From: JANQPX01 sp041398025
Lineage (GTDB): Bacteria; Pseudomonadota; Alphaproteobacteria; Geminicoccales; Geminicoccaceae
Length of the DNA: 64,000 bases
NCBI GenBank assembly: GCA_041398025.1
Contig: JAWKVM010000033.1
Span: 1 to 64,000 of the forward strand
Reading direction: 5' to 3'
Below are positions 43,419 to 51,335 of the stretch, piece by piece. Numbering within the stretch: the stretch's first letter is position 1; every line of letters begins with the position of its first letter. The notes under the pieces were generated by a model that saw only the letters and a program-made list of their open reading frames with translations, was not told where the DNA came from and did not search any database. A program made the translations under genes and the position numbers.

Positions 43419-45047
43419 ATGCCGCCGCCTTTCGCGACGCCGCTCTATCCCTACCAACGCTCGAAAGATCAGGACGCGGCCGTGCCGGTGCGGCATCCGG
43501 TCGTCGTCATCGGCGCCGGCCCGATTGGCCTCGCGCTGGCGATCGATCTCGCGATCCGGGACGTGCCGGTGCTGGTGCTTGACGAGAGTGACAGGGTGAG
43601 CACCGGCAGCCGCGCCATCTGCTTTGCCAAGCGCTCGCTCGAAATCCTGGACCGGCTCGGCGTCGGCGAGGCGCTGGTCCGAAAGGGCGTCACCTGGAAC
43701 CGCGGCAAGGTCTTTTTTGGCGAGCGCCAGGTCTATCAGTTCGATCTCCTGCCGGAGAGCGGGCATCGACGGCCGGCCTTCATCAATCTGCAGCAATATT
43801 ATCTGGAAGCCGCCCTGGTCGCACGCCTGCGCGAGCTTCAGGCGGAAGGCCGGCCGATCGAGCTGCGCGGCGGGAACAGGCTGCTCGGACTCAACACCGG
43901 CCGCGATGGCACCGGCCTGACTATCGAGACCCCCGAGGGAAATTATACGCTGGTGGCCGACTGGCTGATCGCCTGCGACGGCGCGGGCTCGAGCGTGCGC
44001 CGGCTGATGGGGCTCGACTTCGAAGGCCGGGTGTTCGAGGACAATTTCCTGATCGCCGACGTGGTGATGCAGGCGGGCTTTCCGACCGAGCGCTGGTTCT
44101 GGTTCGATCCGCCCTTCAACCCGGGCCAGTCCGCCCTGCTGCACAAGCAGCCGGACGACGTCTGGCGCATCGACCTGCAGCTCGGGCGTGGCGTCGACAA
44201 GGAGGCGGAGAAACGGCCGGAGCGGGTGATCCCGCGCCTGAAGGCGATGCTCGGCGACGAGGTCGCGTTCGATCTGGAATGGGTCTCGATCTACACCTTT
44301 CAATGCCGGCGCATGCAGCGCTTTCGCCACGGCCGCGTGCTGTTCGCCGGCGACAGCGCGCATCAGGTTTCCCCGTTTGGCGCACGCGGCGCGAACAGCG
44401 GCCTGCAGGACACGGACGGCCTCGCCTGGCGCCTGCAGCTGGTGCTCGACGGCGTGGTCGGCGACCACCTTCTTGACTCATACGATGAGGAACGGTCGCA
44501 GGCCGCGGACGAAAACATCCTGAACTCGACCCGCTCCACCGATTTCATCACGCCGAAATCCCATGCGAGCCGCGTCTTTCGCGACGCCGTGCTCGATCTG
44601 TCCGCAAACCACGCCTTCGCGCGCCCGCTGGTCAATTCCGGCCGCCTGTCCCTGCCTGCGGTCTATCGCCAGGCCGGCGAAGATGCGCTGATCGGCGGCC
44701 CCGCGCGCACCCGCCCGGGTGCCCCTGCCGTCGACGCGCCGCTCGGCGACGGCTGGCTGCTGGATCGCCTGGGCAACAGCTTCGCCCTCCTCGCCATCGA
44801 CCGGGCAGCCCAGGCAGCGCCTGGAGGCCTGACTTTTGACGGTGTTTCGGTGGGGACGGTGGCGGTGAGCACCGGAGACGATCCAAGCGGCGCGCTGGCG
44901 GCGCGCTATCTGGGCGAGGCGTCCGGCGCATACTACCTCATTCGTCCGGACCAGCATGTGTGGGCGCGCTGGCCGGATTTTGACGAGGCGGCGCTGCGGC
45001 GTGCGCTGCAGGGCGCCCTCGGCATGGCGATGGAGACCGGGGCATGA
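43419..45047 (+). CDS. FAD-dependent aromatic-ring hydroxylase (MhpA-like)
   Basis: A 542-aa flavoprotein monooxygenase. The FAD/NADPH motifs are VVVIGAGPIGLALAIDLA near the N-terminus, the DG motif ADWLIACDGAGSSVRRLMG and the GD motif RVLFAGDSAHQVSPFGARGANSGLQD. This class hydroxylates phenolic compounds such as 3-hydroxyphenylpropionate. The ATG at 43419 is chosen because the frame upstream is antisense-like and out of family. Its stop overlaps the next gene's start (ATGA), and that DUF2783 partner is commonly paired with such hydroxylases. Confidence 0.9.
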   Translation: MPPPFATPLYPYQRSKDQDAAVPVRHPVVVIGAGPIGLALAIDLAIRDVPVLVLDESDRVSTGSRAICFAKRSLEILDRLGVGEALVRKGVTWNRGKVFFGERQVYQFDLLPESGHRRPAFINLQQYYLEAALVARLRELQAEGRPIELRGGNRLLGLNTGRDGTGLTIETPEGNYTLVADWLIACDGAGSSVRRLMGLDFEGRVFEDNFLIADVVMQAGFPTERWFWFDPPFNPGQSALLHKQPDDVWRIDLQLGRGVDKEAEKRPERVIPRLKAMLGDEVAFDLEWVSIYTFQCRRMQRFRHGRVLFAGDSAHQVSPFGARGANSGLQDTDGLAWRLQLVLDGVVGDHLLDSYDEERSQAADENILNSTRSTDFITPKSHASRVFRDAVLDLSANHAFARPLVNSGRLSLPAVYRQAGEDALIGGPARTRPGAPAVDAPLGDGWLLDRLGNSFALLAIDRAAQAAPGGLTFDGVSVGTVAVSTGDDPSGALAARYLGEASGAYYLIRPDQHVWARWPDFDEAALRRALQGALGMAMETGA

Positions 45048-45244
45048 GCACGCTTGTGAGCGAGCCGAATATCGAGGAACCGGACGGCTTCTACGCCGAG
45101 CTGCTCGCCGCCCATGACGGCCTGGATCGCGAGGCGAGCGAGGCGCTGAACGCCAGGCTGGTGCTGATCCTCGCCAATCACCTCGGCGACCGCGACCTCC
45201 TGCGCCAGGCGCTCGCCGCCGCGACAGGCAGGCAACGGAACTGA
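45044..45244 (+). CDS. DUF2783 small protein
   Basis: A 66-aa acidic helical protein. DGFYAELLAAHDGLDREASEALNARLVLILANHLGD matches the conserved core of DUF2783. It overlaps the hydroxylase stop by 4 bases, so it is translated with it; a structural or regulatory partner of the hydroxylase is a reasonable guess. The function is not known. Confidence 0.85.
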   Translation: MSTLVSEPNIEEPDGFYAELLAAHDGLDREASEALNARLVLILANHLGDRDLLRQALAAATGRQRN

Positions 45245-45273
45245 CGCTTGGGCGCTGAAGGGAGGAGGTGGCC

Positions 45274-45840
45274 ATGACCCTGTTCGAACCCGCGGTCATC
45301 GAGACGCTGCTCGCAGAAGCCGAAAAACACGGCTTCGAGGAGAGCTGCGCGCCAGAGACCGGAGCGCTCCTGCGCACGCTCGCCGCGTCCAAGCCCAGGG
45401 GGCGGCTCTTGAATCTGGGGACGGGCTTCGGCGTGTCGTCGGCCTGGCTGCTGGAGGGCATGAGCGACGATGCCGAGCTCTGGACCGTCGACATCGACGC
45501 GACCGGCTCGGCCGTGGCCAAGGCGCATCTGGATGAGCGCCTGCGCGTGGTGGTCGAGGATGCGAAAAGCTTCCTCGAGGGAGCCGCAGCCCTCGGCCAG
45601 ACCTTCGATCTGATCTTCGCCGACGCCATGCCCGGCAAATATGAGCACCGCGATCTGGCGCTGGACCTGGTCGCGGTGGGCGGCTTCTATGTGGTCGACG
45701 ATCTCTCGCCGACGCGCGGCTGGACGGAAGGGGCGGCTCTCGCCGCCGAGCTGGCCGACCAAATCGAGGCTGATCCGCGCTTCGTCAGTCTCAGCCTGGA
45801 CTGGTCGACCGGCCATCTGCTGGCGGTGCGGGTGGTCTGA
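45274..45840 (+). CDS. O-methyltransferase-like class I methyltransferase
   Basis: A 188-aa protein. GRLLNLGTGFGVSSAWLLEGM is a SAM-binding motif I, ELWTVDIDATGSAVAKAHL follows, and FDLIFADAMPGKYEHRDLALDLV with GGFYVVDDLSP resembles catechol/caffeoyl-CoA-type O-methyltransferases. The start ATG at 45274 follows GGAGGAGG; a GTG six bases upstream overlaps that site and is less likely. It probably belongs with the hydroxylase in an aromatic-compound module. It converges with the next gene, leaving only 9 bases. Confidence 0.82.
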   Translation: MTLFEPAVIETLLAEAEKHGFEESCAPETGALLRTLAASKPRGRLLNLGTGFGVSSAWLLEGMSDDAELWTVDIDATGSAVAKAHLDERLRVVVEDAKSFLEGAAALGQTFDLIFADAMPGKYEHRDLALDLVAVGGFYVVDDLSPTRGWTEGAALAAELADQIEADPRFVSLSLDWSTGHLLAVRVV

Positions 45841-45849
45841 AAGCTGGCG

Positions 45850-46200
45850 TCACCACCTCGACCAGACGTCGAGGCCGAGCCAGCCGAAACGCGGCTTCGG
45901 CTGCAGCATCTCCATCTCGGCGGCAGCAACCGCCTTCTTCTGCAGATTGAGGAGATGCAGCAGGTCGCGGAATTCGTCCTCCTCTTCGTCGTCTTCGTGG
46001 ACGTGATCCAGCACGGGAGATGCCGACTCCTCCGCCGCCGTGGGCGTGATGCCGAGATCGCGGGCAAAATCCTTGGCGGCGGCGGCGAACTTCGCGGACA
46101 TGCCGGGATCGAACTCGGCGCAGTCGCTGCTCGCGCGCATCAGCTCGTTCATCGTTTGAATCACAGCCTGATCGAGAGACGTGTCATTCATCGCTGTCAT
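45850..46200 (-). CDS. Hypothetical protein, 116 aa
   Basis: An acidic protein (DDEEEDEFRDLLHLLNL) with a predicted helical N-terminal part (NDTSLDQAVIQTMNELMRAS) and a tryptophan-rich end (PRFGWLGLDVWSRW). No family is recognised. Codon use matches its neighbours and GGAG lies 7 bases upstream of the ATG. The AT-rich stretch 46205-46480 upstream probably contains its promoter. Confidence 0.6.
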   Translation of the reverse strand: MTAMNDTSLDQAVIQTMNELMRASSDCAEFDPGMSAKFAAAAKDFARDLGITPTAAEESASPVLDHVHEDDEEEDEFRDLLHLLNLQKKAVAAAEMEMLQPKPRFGWLGLDVWSRW

Positions 46201-46493
46201 CGGAGAGCTCCAAACTTTTAATACTCATACAACCCGGAGATAATCTACTTAACAGATGTTCGCTTTCCTTATTCCATCAATCCAGAGGAAAAAATCATAC
46301 CTTTTTGATTCGCTTTATGAGCGTTATTTTTCGGCCACAGGCAGCAGCGGCGATTTCCCAGGAAAACCAGCGAGTTGCCCGGAATACTGCGAGAAACACA
46401 CCTTGGCCCTGTGGAAAAAATCTACTTAAGATTGAATAATACTATTTATCAATCACGCCATGATGATAAAGTGACGACGGTCACTCCCAGCGA

Positions 46494-46706
46494 ATGAGGC
46501 AGAACGTGAAAGTCAGGGTTGAGAGGATCCGCCGGGGGCGGCGGGTCGCCGAGGTCGAGTATTTGCAAACCGAACCCGCGCAGCGCCGGCGTCCGCTTCG
46601 CCAGCCGAAGGAAGGCGAGCCCGTGCGCGATCCCTGGGAGAACGATCGCGAAGTCTCGACCCGCCTGCGCCTGCCCTGGCAACGGGACCACCAGCACCGG
46701 AGCTGA
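46494..46706 (+). CDS. Possible small basic protein, 70 aa
   Basis: MRQNVKVRVERIRRGRRVAE begins an arginine-rich product whose codons show the high third-position GC of real genes in this window. There is no clear ribosome site and no recognised family. An antisense frame (46449-46871) covers the same stretch, so this is a tentative call. Confidence 0.3.
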   Translation: MRQNVKVRVERIRRGRRVAEVEYLQTEPAQRRRPLRQPKEGEPVRDPWENDREVSTRLRLPWQRDHQHRS

Positions 46707-46834
46707 GGTCCCTGACGCCCACGACCTGCCCCCGTTTCCAGGCTTTTCCTTGCCGAGCAGGCCATCCCGCCTGCTCGGGCAAAGCTGTTGGGCGTGGTGA
46801 CGCTTCGCCTTTTTAGCTCCCGGGCAAGCAAATC

Positions 46835-46971
46835 TTAACGTTCGGTCCTTAGTCTTCGTGATCTGGTCCATGCGATCCTGGGAATCCGCTCGGCGATCGA
46901 GTCTTTCTGCGGTCGGTCGGATTCCCAGGATCGCATGGACCAGATCACAGCCTGTGGCGCGAGCGCGTTAA
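46835..46971. repeat. Palindromic element family 1, copy 7 (best copy)
   Basis: Outer ends TTAAC (46835-46839) and GTTAA (46967-46971). The inner arms 46858-46888 and 46918-46948 are a perfect 31-bp inverted repeat with a 29-base variable centre. It occupies the gap between the small basic ORF and the anti-sigma-like gene and serves as the reference copy for the family. Confidence 0.9.
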
Positions 46972-47022
46972 GGACTCGCTGGCAGCGGACAAAAAAACCA
47001 GCAGGTTGTTTGTCGCCACGGA

Positions 47023-48507
47023 CTAGTTCGAAAGCTCCAGCAGCTCGAAGCTCGCAGCCTGGCCTTGCAGGTCGGCGACCTCCTCGATGCTCTGATCTGC
47101 GCTCACCAGAGCCGCCTCGACCCGCTTGCCGTCACGCTCGAACGCGACCAGGGCGAGCACCTTGCGGCCGAGAGCGCGCAGGCTCGCCTCGGCGAGCCTG
47201 GCAGCCAGCCGGTCATCCCGCCGGTCCCGCTCCAGCGCCTTCAGCTCGGCCGGCGCCCGGGCACTGTCGACCACGAACACGCCGGAGATCTTGTGGGGGA
47301 GCTGCGTGGTCTCGGGCTGAGGCATCTCGCGTGCCGGGACGAATGCCGCGGCCGCAACCGGCGGCGCCGGCTCCCGAGCGGGAGCGGTCGCCGCTTCCTG
47401 GAGCGGCGGCTGAGCGAGCGCGGTCGCGGCTTCGGGGAGAGCCGGCTTCAGCACCGGCTGATGCGACGGCTGGGGCACGTCCTGCCGCCCGGCGAGCGCC
47501 ACCTCGTCCCGGTCACGCTGCATTGGCGCCGGCAGCTCCGGCTCGCTCTGCAGCCCCGCGATGGCGGCGTCCACGGGTGGGGTCCTGCCCTCGCCTTCCG
47601 CCGAGCTCGCGGCAGCAGTGGCCGTGCGGGCCGCCGCAGCCTTCGGGCGTGGCGGATCGGCGGCGACTGGCGGTTCGGCCTCGGCGAGAACGCGGCCCTC
47701 CTCGGAGACTCCTTCCTCTCGCCCGGCTTGCGCGGGTGGTGCAGGTGGCTCGGCTGGATCGGCGGCCAGGTCCTGCCGTCCCCTCGGCCCGATCGGCGGC
47801 GAGGCATCGGCTTCCGCGACGGCGTCCGCAGCCGTGCGGTCCCCGAGCGCGCGCTCGGCGGTGACGTCAGGCAGAGGTGCCGGCTGCGCGACATCGCCAA
47901 GCGGCTGGACCTTCGCGGGCGGCTGCAGGCTTCGTTCGCGATCCGCGCGCTCCAGACCATCCGGACGGATCGCGAAGAAGATCAGGAGGCAGGCGGCGAT
48001 GCCGGCGAGCGAACCGCCCCAGCCGAGCACCGCGCGCCGTCTTATGAAGGGGACGACGGTGGTGTCGTCGTCGAGCGCCCCCCTGCCCGGTTCGTTCGTC
48101 GGTTCGTCCGCCTCGGGCGCTTCCCCCGCCTTCACCGGCTGGTCGGTTTCCGCCGGCACCGCGTCGGACGTCGCCGCGTCGCTCACGGGGTCATCGGTTT
48201 CGGCGGGCGCCGCTGCGGGCAGGCTCGCCTCCAGGGACGACAGAACGCTGTCGATCGGCGCCTGTTCCAGTGCTGCGATCTCGGCGTCGATCGCCTCCGT
48301 CCGTTCCAGCTTCTGCAACAGGGATGCCGCAGGGTTGGTGACGCTGCCGTCCGCAAGCCGCCTGGCGAGCGCGATCAGCGGCGCCGGATCGACGCCGAGC
48401 CTGGCGAGATCCGCCCTCACCTCGTCGATCGGCAGGGTCTCGATGGTTTTCTCGCGATAGAGACCGACCATCGCCCGAACCCGCATCCTGGCGCGCGCGT
48501 CGCTCAC
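47023..48507 (-). CDS. Membrane-anchored putative anti-sigma protein, Pro/Ala/Glu-rich
   Basis: A 494-aa protein. Residues 1-100 are a helical cytoplasmic domain (TIETLPIDEVRADLARLG...LLQKLERTEAIDAEIAALEQ), followed by an acidic linker and one membrane helix at about 159-180 (VLGWGGSLAGIAACLLIFFAI). A long low-complexity region follows (180-400) and then a small C-terminal domain (ISGVFVVDSARAPAEL to ASFELLELSN). It starts with GTG at 48507, overlapping the sigma-factor stop by 4 bases. The topology and coupling suggest that the cytoplasmic domain holds the sigma factor; no classical zinc anti-sigma motif is visible, so this is inference. Confidence 0.65.
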   Translation of the reverse strand: MSDARARMRVRAMVGLYREKTIETLPIDEVRADLARLGVDPAPLIALARRLADGSVTNPAASLLQKLERTEAIDAEIAALEQAPIDSVLSSLEASLPAAAPAETDDPVSDAATSDAVPAETDQPVKAGEAPEADEPTNEPGRGALDDDTTVVPFIRRRAVLGWGGSLAGIAACLLIFFAIRPDGLERADRERSLQPPAKVQPLGDVAQPAPLPDVTAERALGDRTAADAVAEADASPPIGPRGRQDLAADPAEPPAPPAQAGREEGVSEEGRVLAEAEPPVAADPPRPKAAAARTATAAASSAEGEGRTPPVDAAIAGLQSEPELPAPMQRDRDEVALAGRQDVPQPSHQPVLKPALPEAATALAQPPLQEAATAPAREPAPPVAAAAFVPAREMPQPETTQLPHKISGVFVVDSARAPAELKALERDRRDDRLAARLAEASLRALGRKVLALVAFERDGKRVEAALVSADQSIEEVADLQGQAASFELLELSN

Positions 48508-49178
48508 GGTTCCGCCCCCTCGGCCGCGAGCAGATAGACGCGCAGCGACCGCTTCAGGCGCTTTCGGAGGTTGGCGACCTCGTTCACGGTGCAGTCCAGG
48601 CGCCCGGCGAGCGCTGCGGAGGCATCGATGTCCTCGATCAGGATGAGCTCCGCCATCTGCGCGAGCTTCGGGTCGACCTTGTCGAGATAGCCGAGCAGCC
48701 GGCGCTGCTCCGAGCGCCAGAGCGCCTGCTGCTCCTGATCCGGGCGCTCGTCCGCCTGATCCGGCGGCCAGCCCTCCGACTCGCCCTGCCCGGCGCCGTC
48801 GCCGAGCGTCAGCCGGTTCTCCGCGGCCTCGGCGGCATGCGAAATGTCCGAGACCACGACACCCGCCAGATGCTGAAACAGCGTGCAGCTTTCCTTCGTC
48901 CAGACGCGCACGCCAGCCATGGTCTTGGCGATCGCCTCGTTGACGAAGTCCTCGGCCTCGGCCGCACCTGGCGGCGGTGCATGGCGCCGGCCGCGCCAGG
49001 TCATGCGGCTGAGCCTGGACATGGCGAGCAGCAGCAGCCGCGGCACCAGATCGTCCCAATCGACCGCCGCCCAGGTCGCGGCGTCGACGGCGGCGGGCGA
49101 CGCCGCGACCTCTGCCGCGTGCGCCGCCTCGCCGGCATTGTCCGTCACGACCCGGAGCTGGTGGCCGGTCTCGCTCAT
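48504..49178 (-). CDS. ECF-like RNA polymerase sigma factor, divergent
   Basis: A 224-aa protein. AEDFVNEAIAKTMAGVRVWTKE and LFQHLAGVVVSDISHAAEAAENR correspond to a region-2-like helical core (DNA melting and core binding). LGYLDKVDPKLAQMAELILIEDIDASAALAGRLDCTVNEVANLRKRLKRSLRVYL is region 4 with a helix-turn-helix. It overlaps the VWA gene by 4 bases upstream and the anti-sigma-like gene by 4 bases downstream, so the three proteins are made together. Confidence 0.82.
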   Translation of the reverse strand: MSETGHQLRVVTDNAGEAAHAAEVAASPAAVDAATWAAVDWDDLVPRLLLLAMSRLSRMTWRGRRHAPPPGAAEAEDFVNEAIAKTMAGVRVWTKESCTLFQHLAGVVVSDISHAAEAAENRLTLGDGAGQGESEGWPPDQADERPDQEQQALWRSEQRRLLGYLDKVDPKLAQMAELILIEDIDASAALAGRLDCTVNEVANLRKRLKRSLRVYLLAAEGAEP

Positions 49179-50953
49179 CCCCGGCCCGGATCGAAGGCCT
49201 CGGCGCTCCTGGCGAGGCGAAGGAGCTGCAGGAACTCATGGCGGTAGCCGAAGGCATCGTCGCCGCGCGCGGCGCGCGCGATGTCCTCGACCGTATCGAG
49301 ATCGAGGCTGCCGACATAGGCGCTCTGGCGAAGGATCTGGCCGAAGGCGGCGACCGCCGAGGCGAAGCGTGCGTCCTCAGGTGCTTCCTCGAAGGCTACG
49401 GCCTGAGCGGCCGAGACCGGCTGCTCGATCAGCTCGCTCTTGTCCTCGCCCGGATGCTTGAAGCGCAGTCGAAGCCAGGCGACCTCGTCGCTGCCCGTAT
49501 CGGTGGCCTTGTCGAGCGAGGCCGGTCGAACGCCATATCGGAGGTCGTCGACCAGGCGGGCGGGGCTGTCCGTGGGCGTGATCTCGTAGAGGGCCGTCAC
49601 CGTATGGCCGCTGCCGATCTCGCCGGCGTCAATCTGGTCGTTATTGAAATCTTCCCGTCGCAGCATGCGCGTCTCATAACCGATCAGACGGTATTCTGCG
49701 ACGTTTTTCGGGTTGAACTCGATCTGGATCTTGACGTCGTCGGCGATGGGGAAAAGCGTCGACCCCATCTCGTCCACCAGGACCTTCTGCGCCTCCATCA
49801 GCCCGTCGATATAACTGGCATTGCCGTTGCCGGCCTGGGCGAGCTTCTGCATCAGGAGATCGTTCAGATTGCCGCGCCCGAAGCCCAGGATCGAGAGATA
49901 GACGCCCGTCTCGCGCTTCGCGGCGATGAAGTCCTCGAGACGGTCGGGGTCGCTGACCCCGACATTGAAGTCTCCGTCGGTCGCCAGGATAACCCTGTTG
50001 ATCGCGGCCTCGTCGAATTCGGCCTCCGCGAGCTGGTAGGCCTGGTGGATGCCTTCCGCACCCGCCGTGCTGCCGCCGGCCTGGAACGCCTCGATCGCAC
50101 GCAGGATGGTCGCCCGCTCGGCACCTGACGTCGGCTCCAGCACCACGCCGGCGCTGCCGGCATAGGCGACGATCGCGATCCGGTCCTCGTCCCGCATCTG
50201 GTCGACCAGGAGACGCAGCGAGCGCTGCAGAAGCGGCAGCTTGTCGGGACTGTCCATCGAGCCCGAGGTGTCGACCAGAAACACCAGATTGGCGGGCGGG
50301 CGTTTGTCGGCCTCGATCTCGTAGCCCTTGATGCCGATGCGCAGCAGCTGCTTGCCGCTGTCCCAGGGCGACGAGAACAGAGCGACATGGGTGGCAAACG
50401 GCTGTCCGGCGTCGTCGGGCGGGGCGTAGGCGTAGTCGAAATAGTTGATCAGCTCCTCGACCCGGACGGCATCCACCGGCGGCAGCATGCCCTCCTTCAG
50501 AAATCGTCGAACATTGGCGTAGGACGCGGTGTCGACGTCGACGGAAAAGGTCGAGACCGGCTCCTCGCTGACCAGCTTGACCGGATTGGCGGCGACATCC
50601 TCATAGCGGTCGCGATCCTCGTCGCGAAGGCCGGGATGAGGATGCAGCGAAGGGTCGGCGGGCTGGACGACACCGAGCTGCTGCACCCTGCTCGCCGCCG
50701 CGACATCGGCGAGTGCCAGGGTGTTTTGCGCCCTCGGCGCCGGCATCTTGGCGCGCGCCTCGGCCATGTCCTGCTCCGGCTCGGCGACCGGCGCTGGCAG
50801 CACCGGAAGCCCGGCCAGCTTGTCCTCCCTTGCGGCAGGCGGCGTCGCCGTCGCCGTTGTCTCGTCCGAAAGATCGGTATCGGTAACCGAGCAGGCAACG
50901 GCCGCCACGCCCAGGACGGCGAGCGCGCTCAGAGTCACGTAAGTCCGTTTCAT
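49175..50953 (-). CDS. YfbK-like von Willebrand factor A lipoprotein
   Basis: A 592-aa exported protein. The signal sequence LSALAVLGVAAVAC ends in a lipobox-like site at Cys21. A YfbK-type N-terminal domain (NPVKLVSEEPVSTFSVDVDT) is followed by a VWA domain with the metal-ion site DTSGSMDS at residues 228-235 and ATDGDFNVGVSD, then a DUF3520-like C-terminal domain ending VEDIARAARGDDAFGYRHEFLQLL. The VWA domain probably binds a surface partner. Translational coupling to a sigma factor suggests that it senses or responds to envelope state. GGAAGAG precedes the ATG. Confidence 0.88.
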   Translation of the reverse strand: MKRTYVTLSALAVLGVAAVACSVTDTDLSDETTATATPPAAREDKLAGLPVLPAPVAEPEQDMAEARAKMPAPRAQNTLALADVAAASRVQQLGVVQPADPSLHPHPGLRDEDRDRYEDVAANPVKLVSEEPVSTFSVDVDTASYANVRRFLKEGMLPPVDAVRVEELINYFDYAYAPPDDAGQPFATHVALFSSPWDSGKQLLRIGIKGYEIEADKRPPANLVFLVDTSGSMDSPDKLPLLQRSLRLLVDQMRDEDRIAIVAYAGSAGVVLEPTSGAERATILRAIEAFQAGGSTAGAEGIHQAYQLAEAEFDEAAINRVILATDGDFNVGVSDPDRLEDFIAAKRETGVYLSILGFGRGNLNDLLMQKLAQAGNGNASYIDGLMEAQKVLVDEMGSTLFPIADDVKIQIEFNPKNVAEYRLIGYETRMLRREDFNNDQIDAGEIGSGHTVTALYEITPTDSPARLVDDLRYGVRPASLDKATDTGSDEVAWLRLRFKHPGEDKSELIEQPVSAAQAVAFEEAPEDARFASAVAAFGQILRQSAYVGSLDLDTVEDIARAARGDDAFGYRHEFLQLLRLARSAEAFDPGRG

Positions 50954-51127
50954 CGGCTCTTCCTTTCAACAGGTTCGACGGTTCGATCCTGTTTGCCGAC
51001 GAGCCCACGCGCGAATGCCATGGCCCCGAAATTTTTTTGATGAGAAGAAAATCGAGCAGAATTTCATAGCGTTAGACATTCGGCCAGCCATCTACCTATG
51101 ACACGAGCGCCCCGCTCTTCACCTTTC

Positions 51128-51266
51128 CTAACCTCCGCCAGCGATCGTGAAGGCCGCCTGCTGGTCCATGAGATCCTCGGCGTCCGAGCCTTCCATCTCA
51201 CGATTTGGGCGCGCGGATTCCCAGGGTCGCATGGACCTGATCGGCATGGTCGCAGGATGAGGTTAA
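51128..51266. repeat. Palindromic element family 1, copy 8 (degenerate)
   Basis: The inner left arm from 51161 reads CTGGTCCATGAGATCCTCGG and the right arm GGATTCCCAGGGTCGCATGG ends near 51236, with several mismatches. The outer ends are CTAAC (51128) and GTTAAG (51262). It is the most diverged copy and lies in the 380-bp gap upstream of the VWA gene, after deoA. Nothing else is visible in that gap. Confidence 0.75.
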
Positions 51267-51335
51267 GGAAAGGTTATCGTGCGATCGCGTCGACCCAGCC
51301 GCTGCATGCAGCCGCTCTCGACCGAGGTGCTGACG

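Noticed and set aside
46449..46871. A 140-codon minus-strand gene
   Set aside because: It starts inside a palindromic element and is compositionally odd; the plus-strand frame 46494-46706 has better codon use.
46858..46948. The palindromic elements as Rho-independent terminators
   Set aside because: The stems are 26-31 bp, much longer than terminators, no U-tract follows and copies also stand upstream of genes or between divergent genes.
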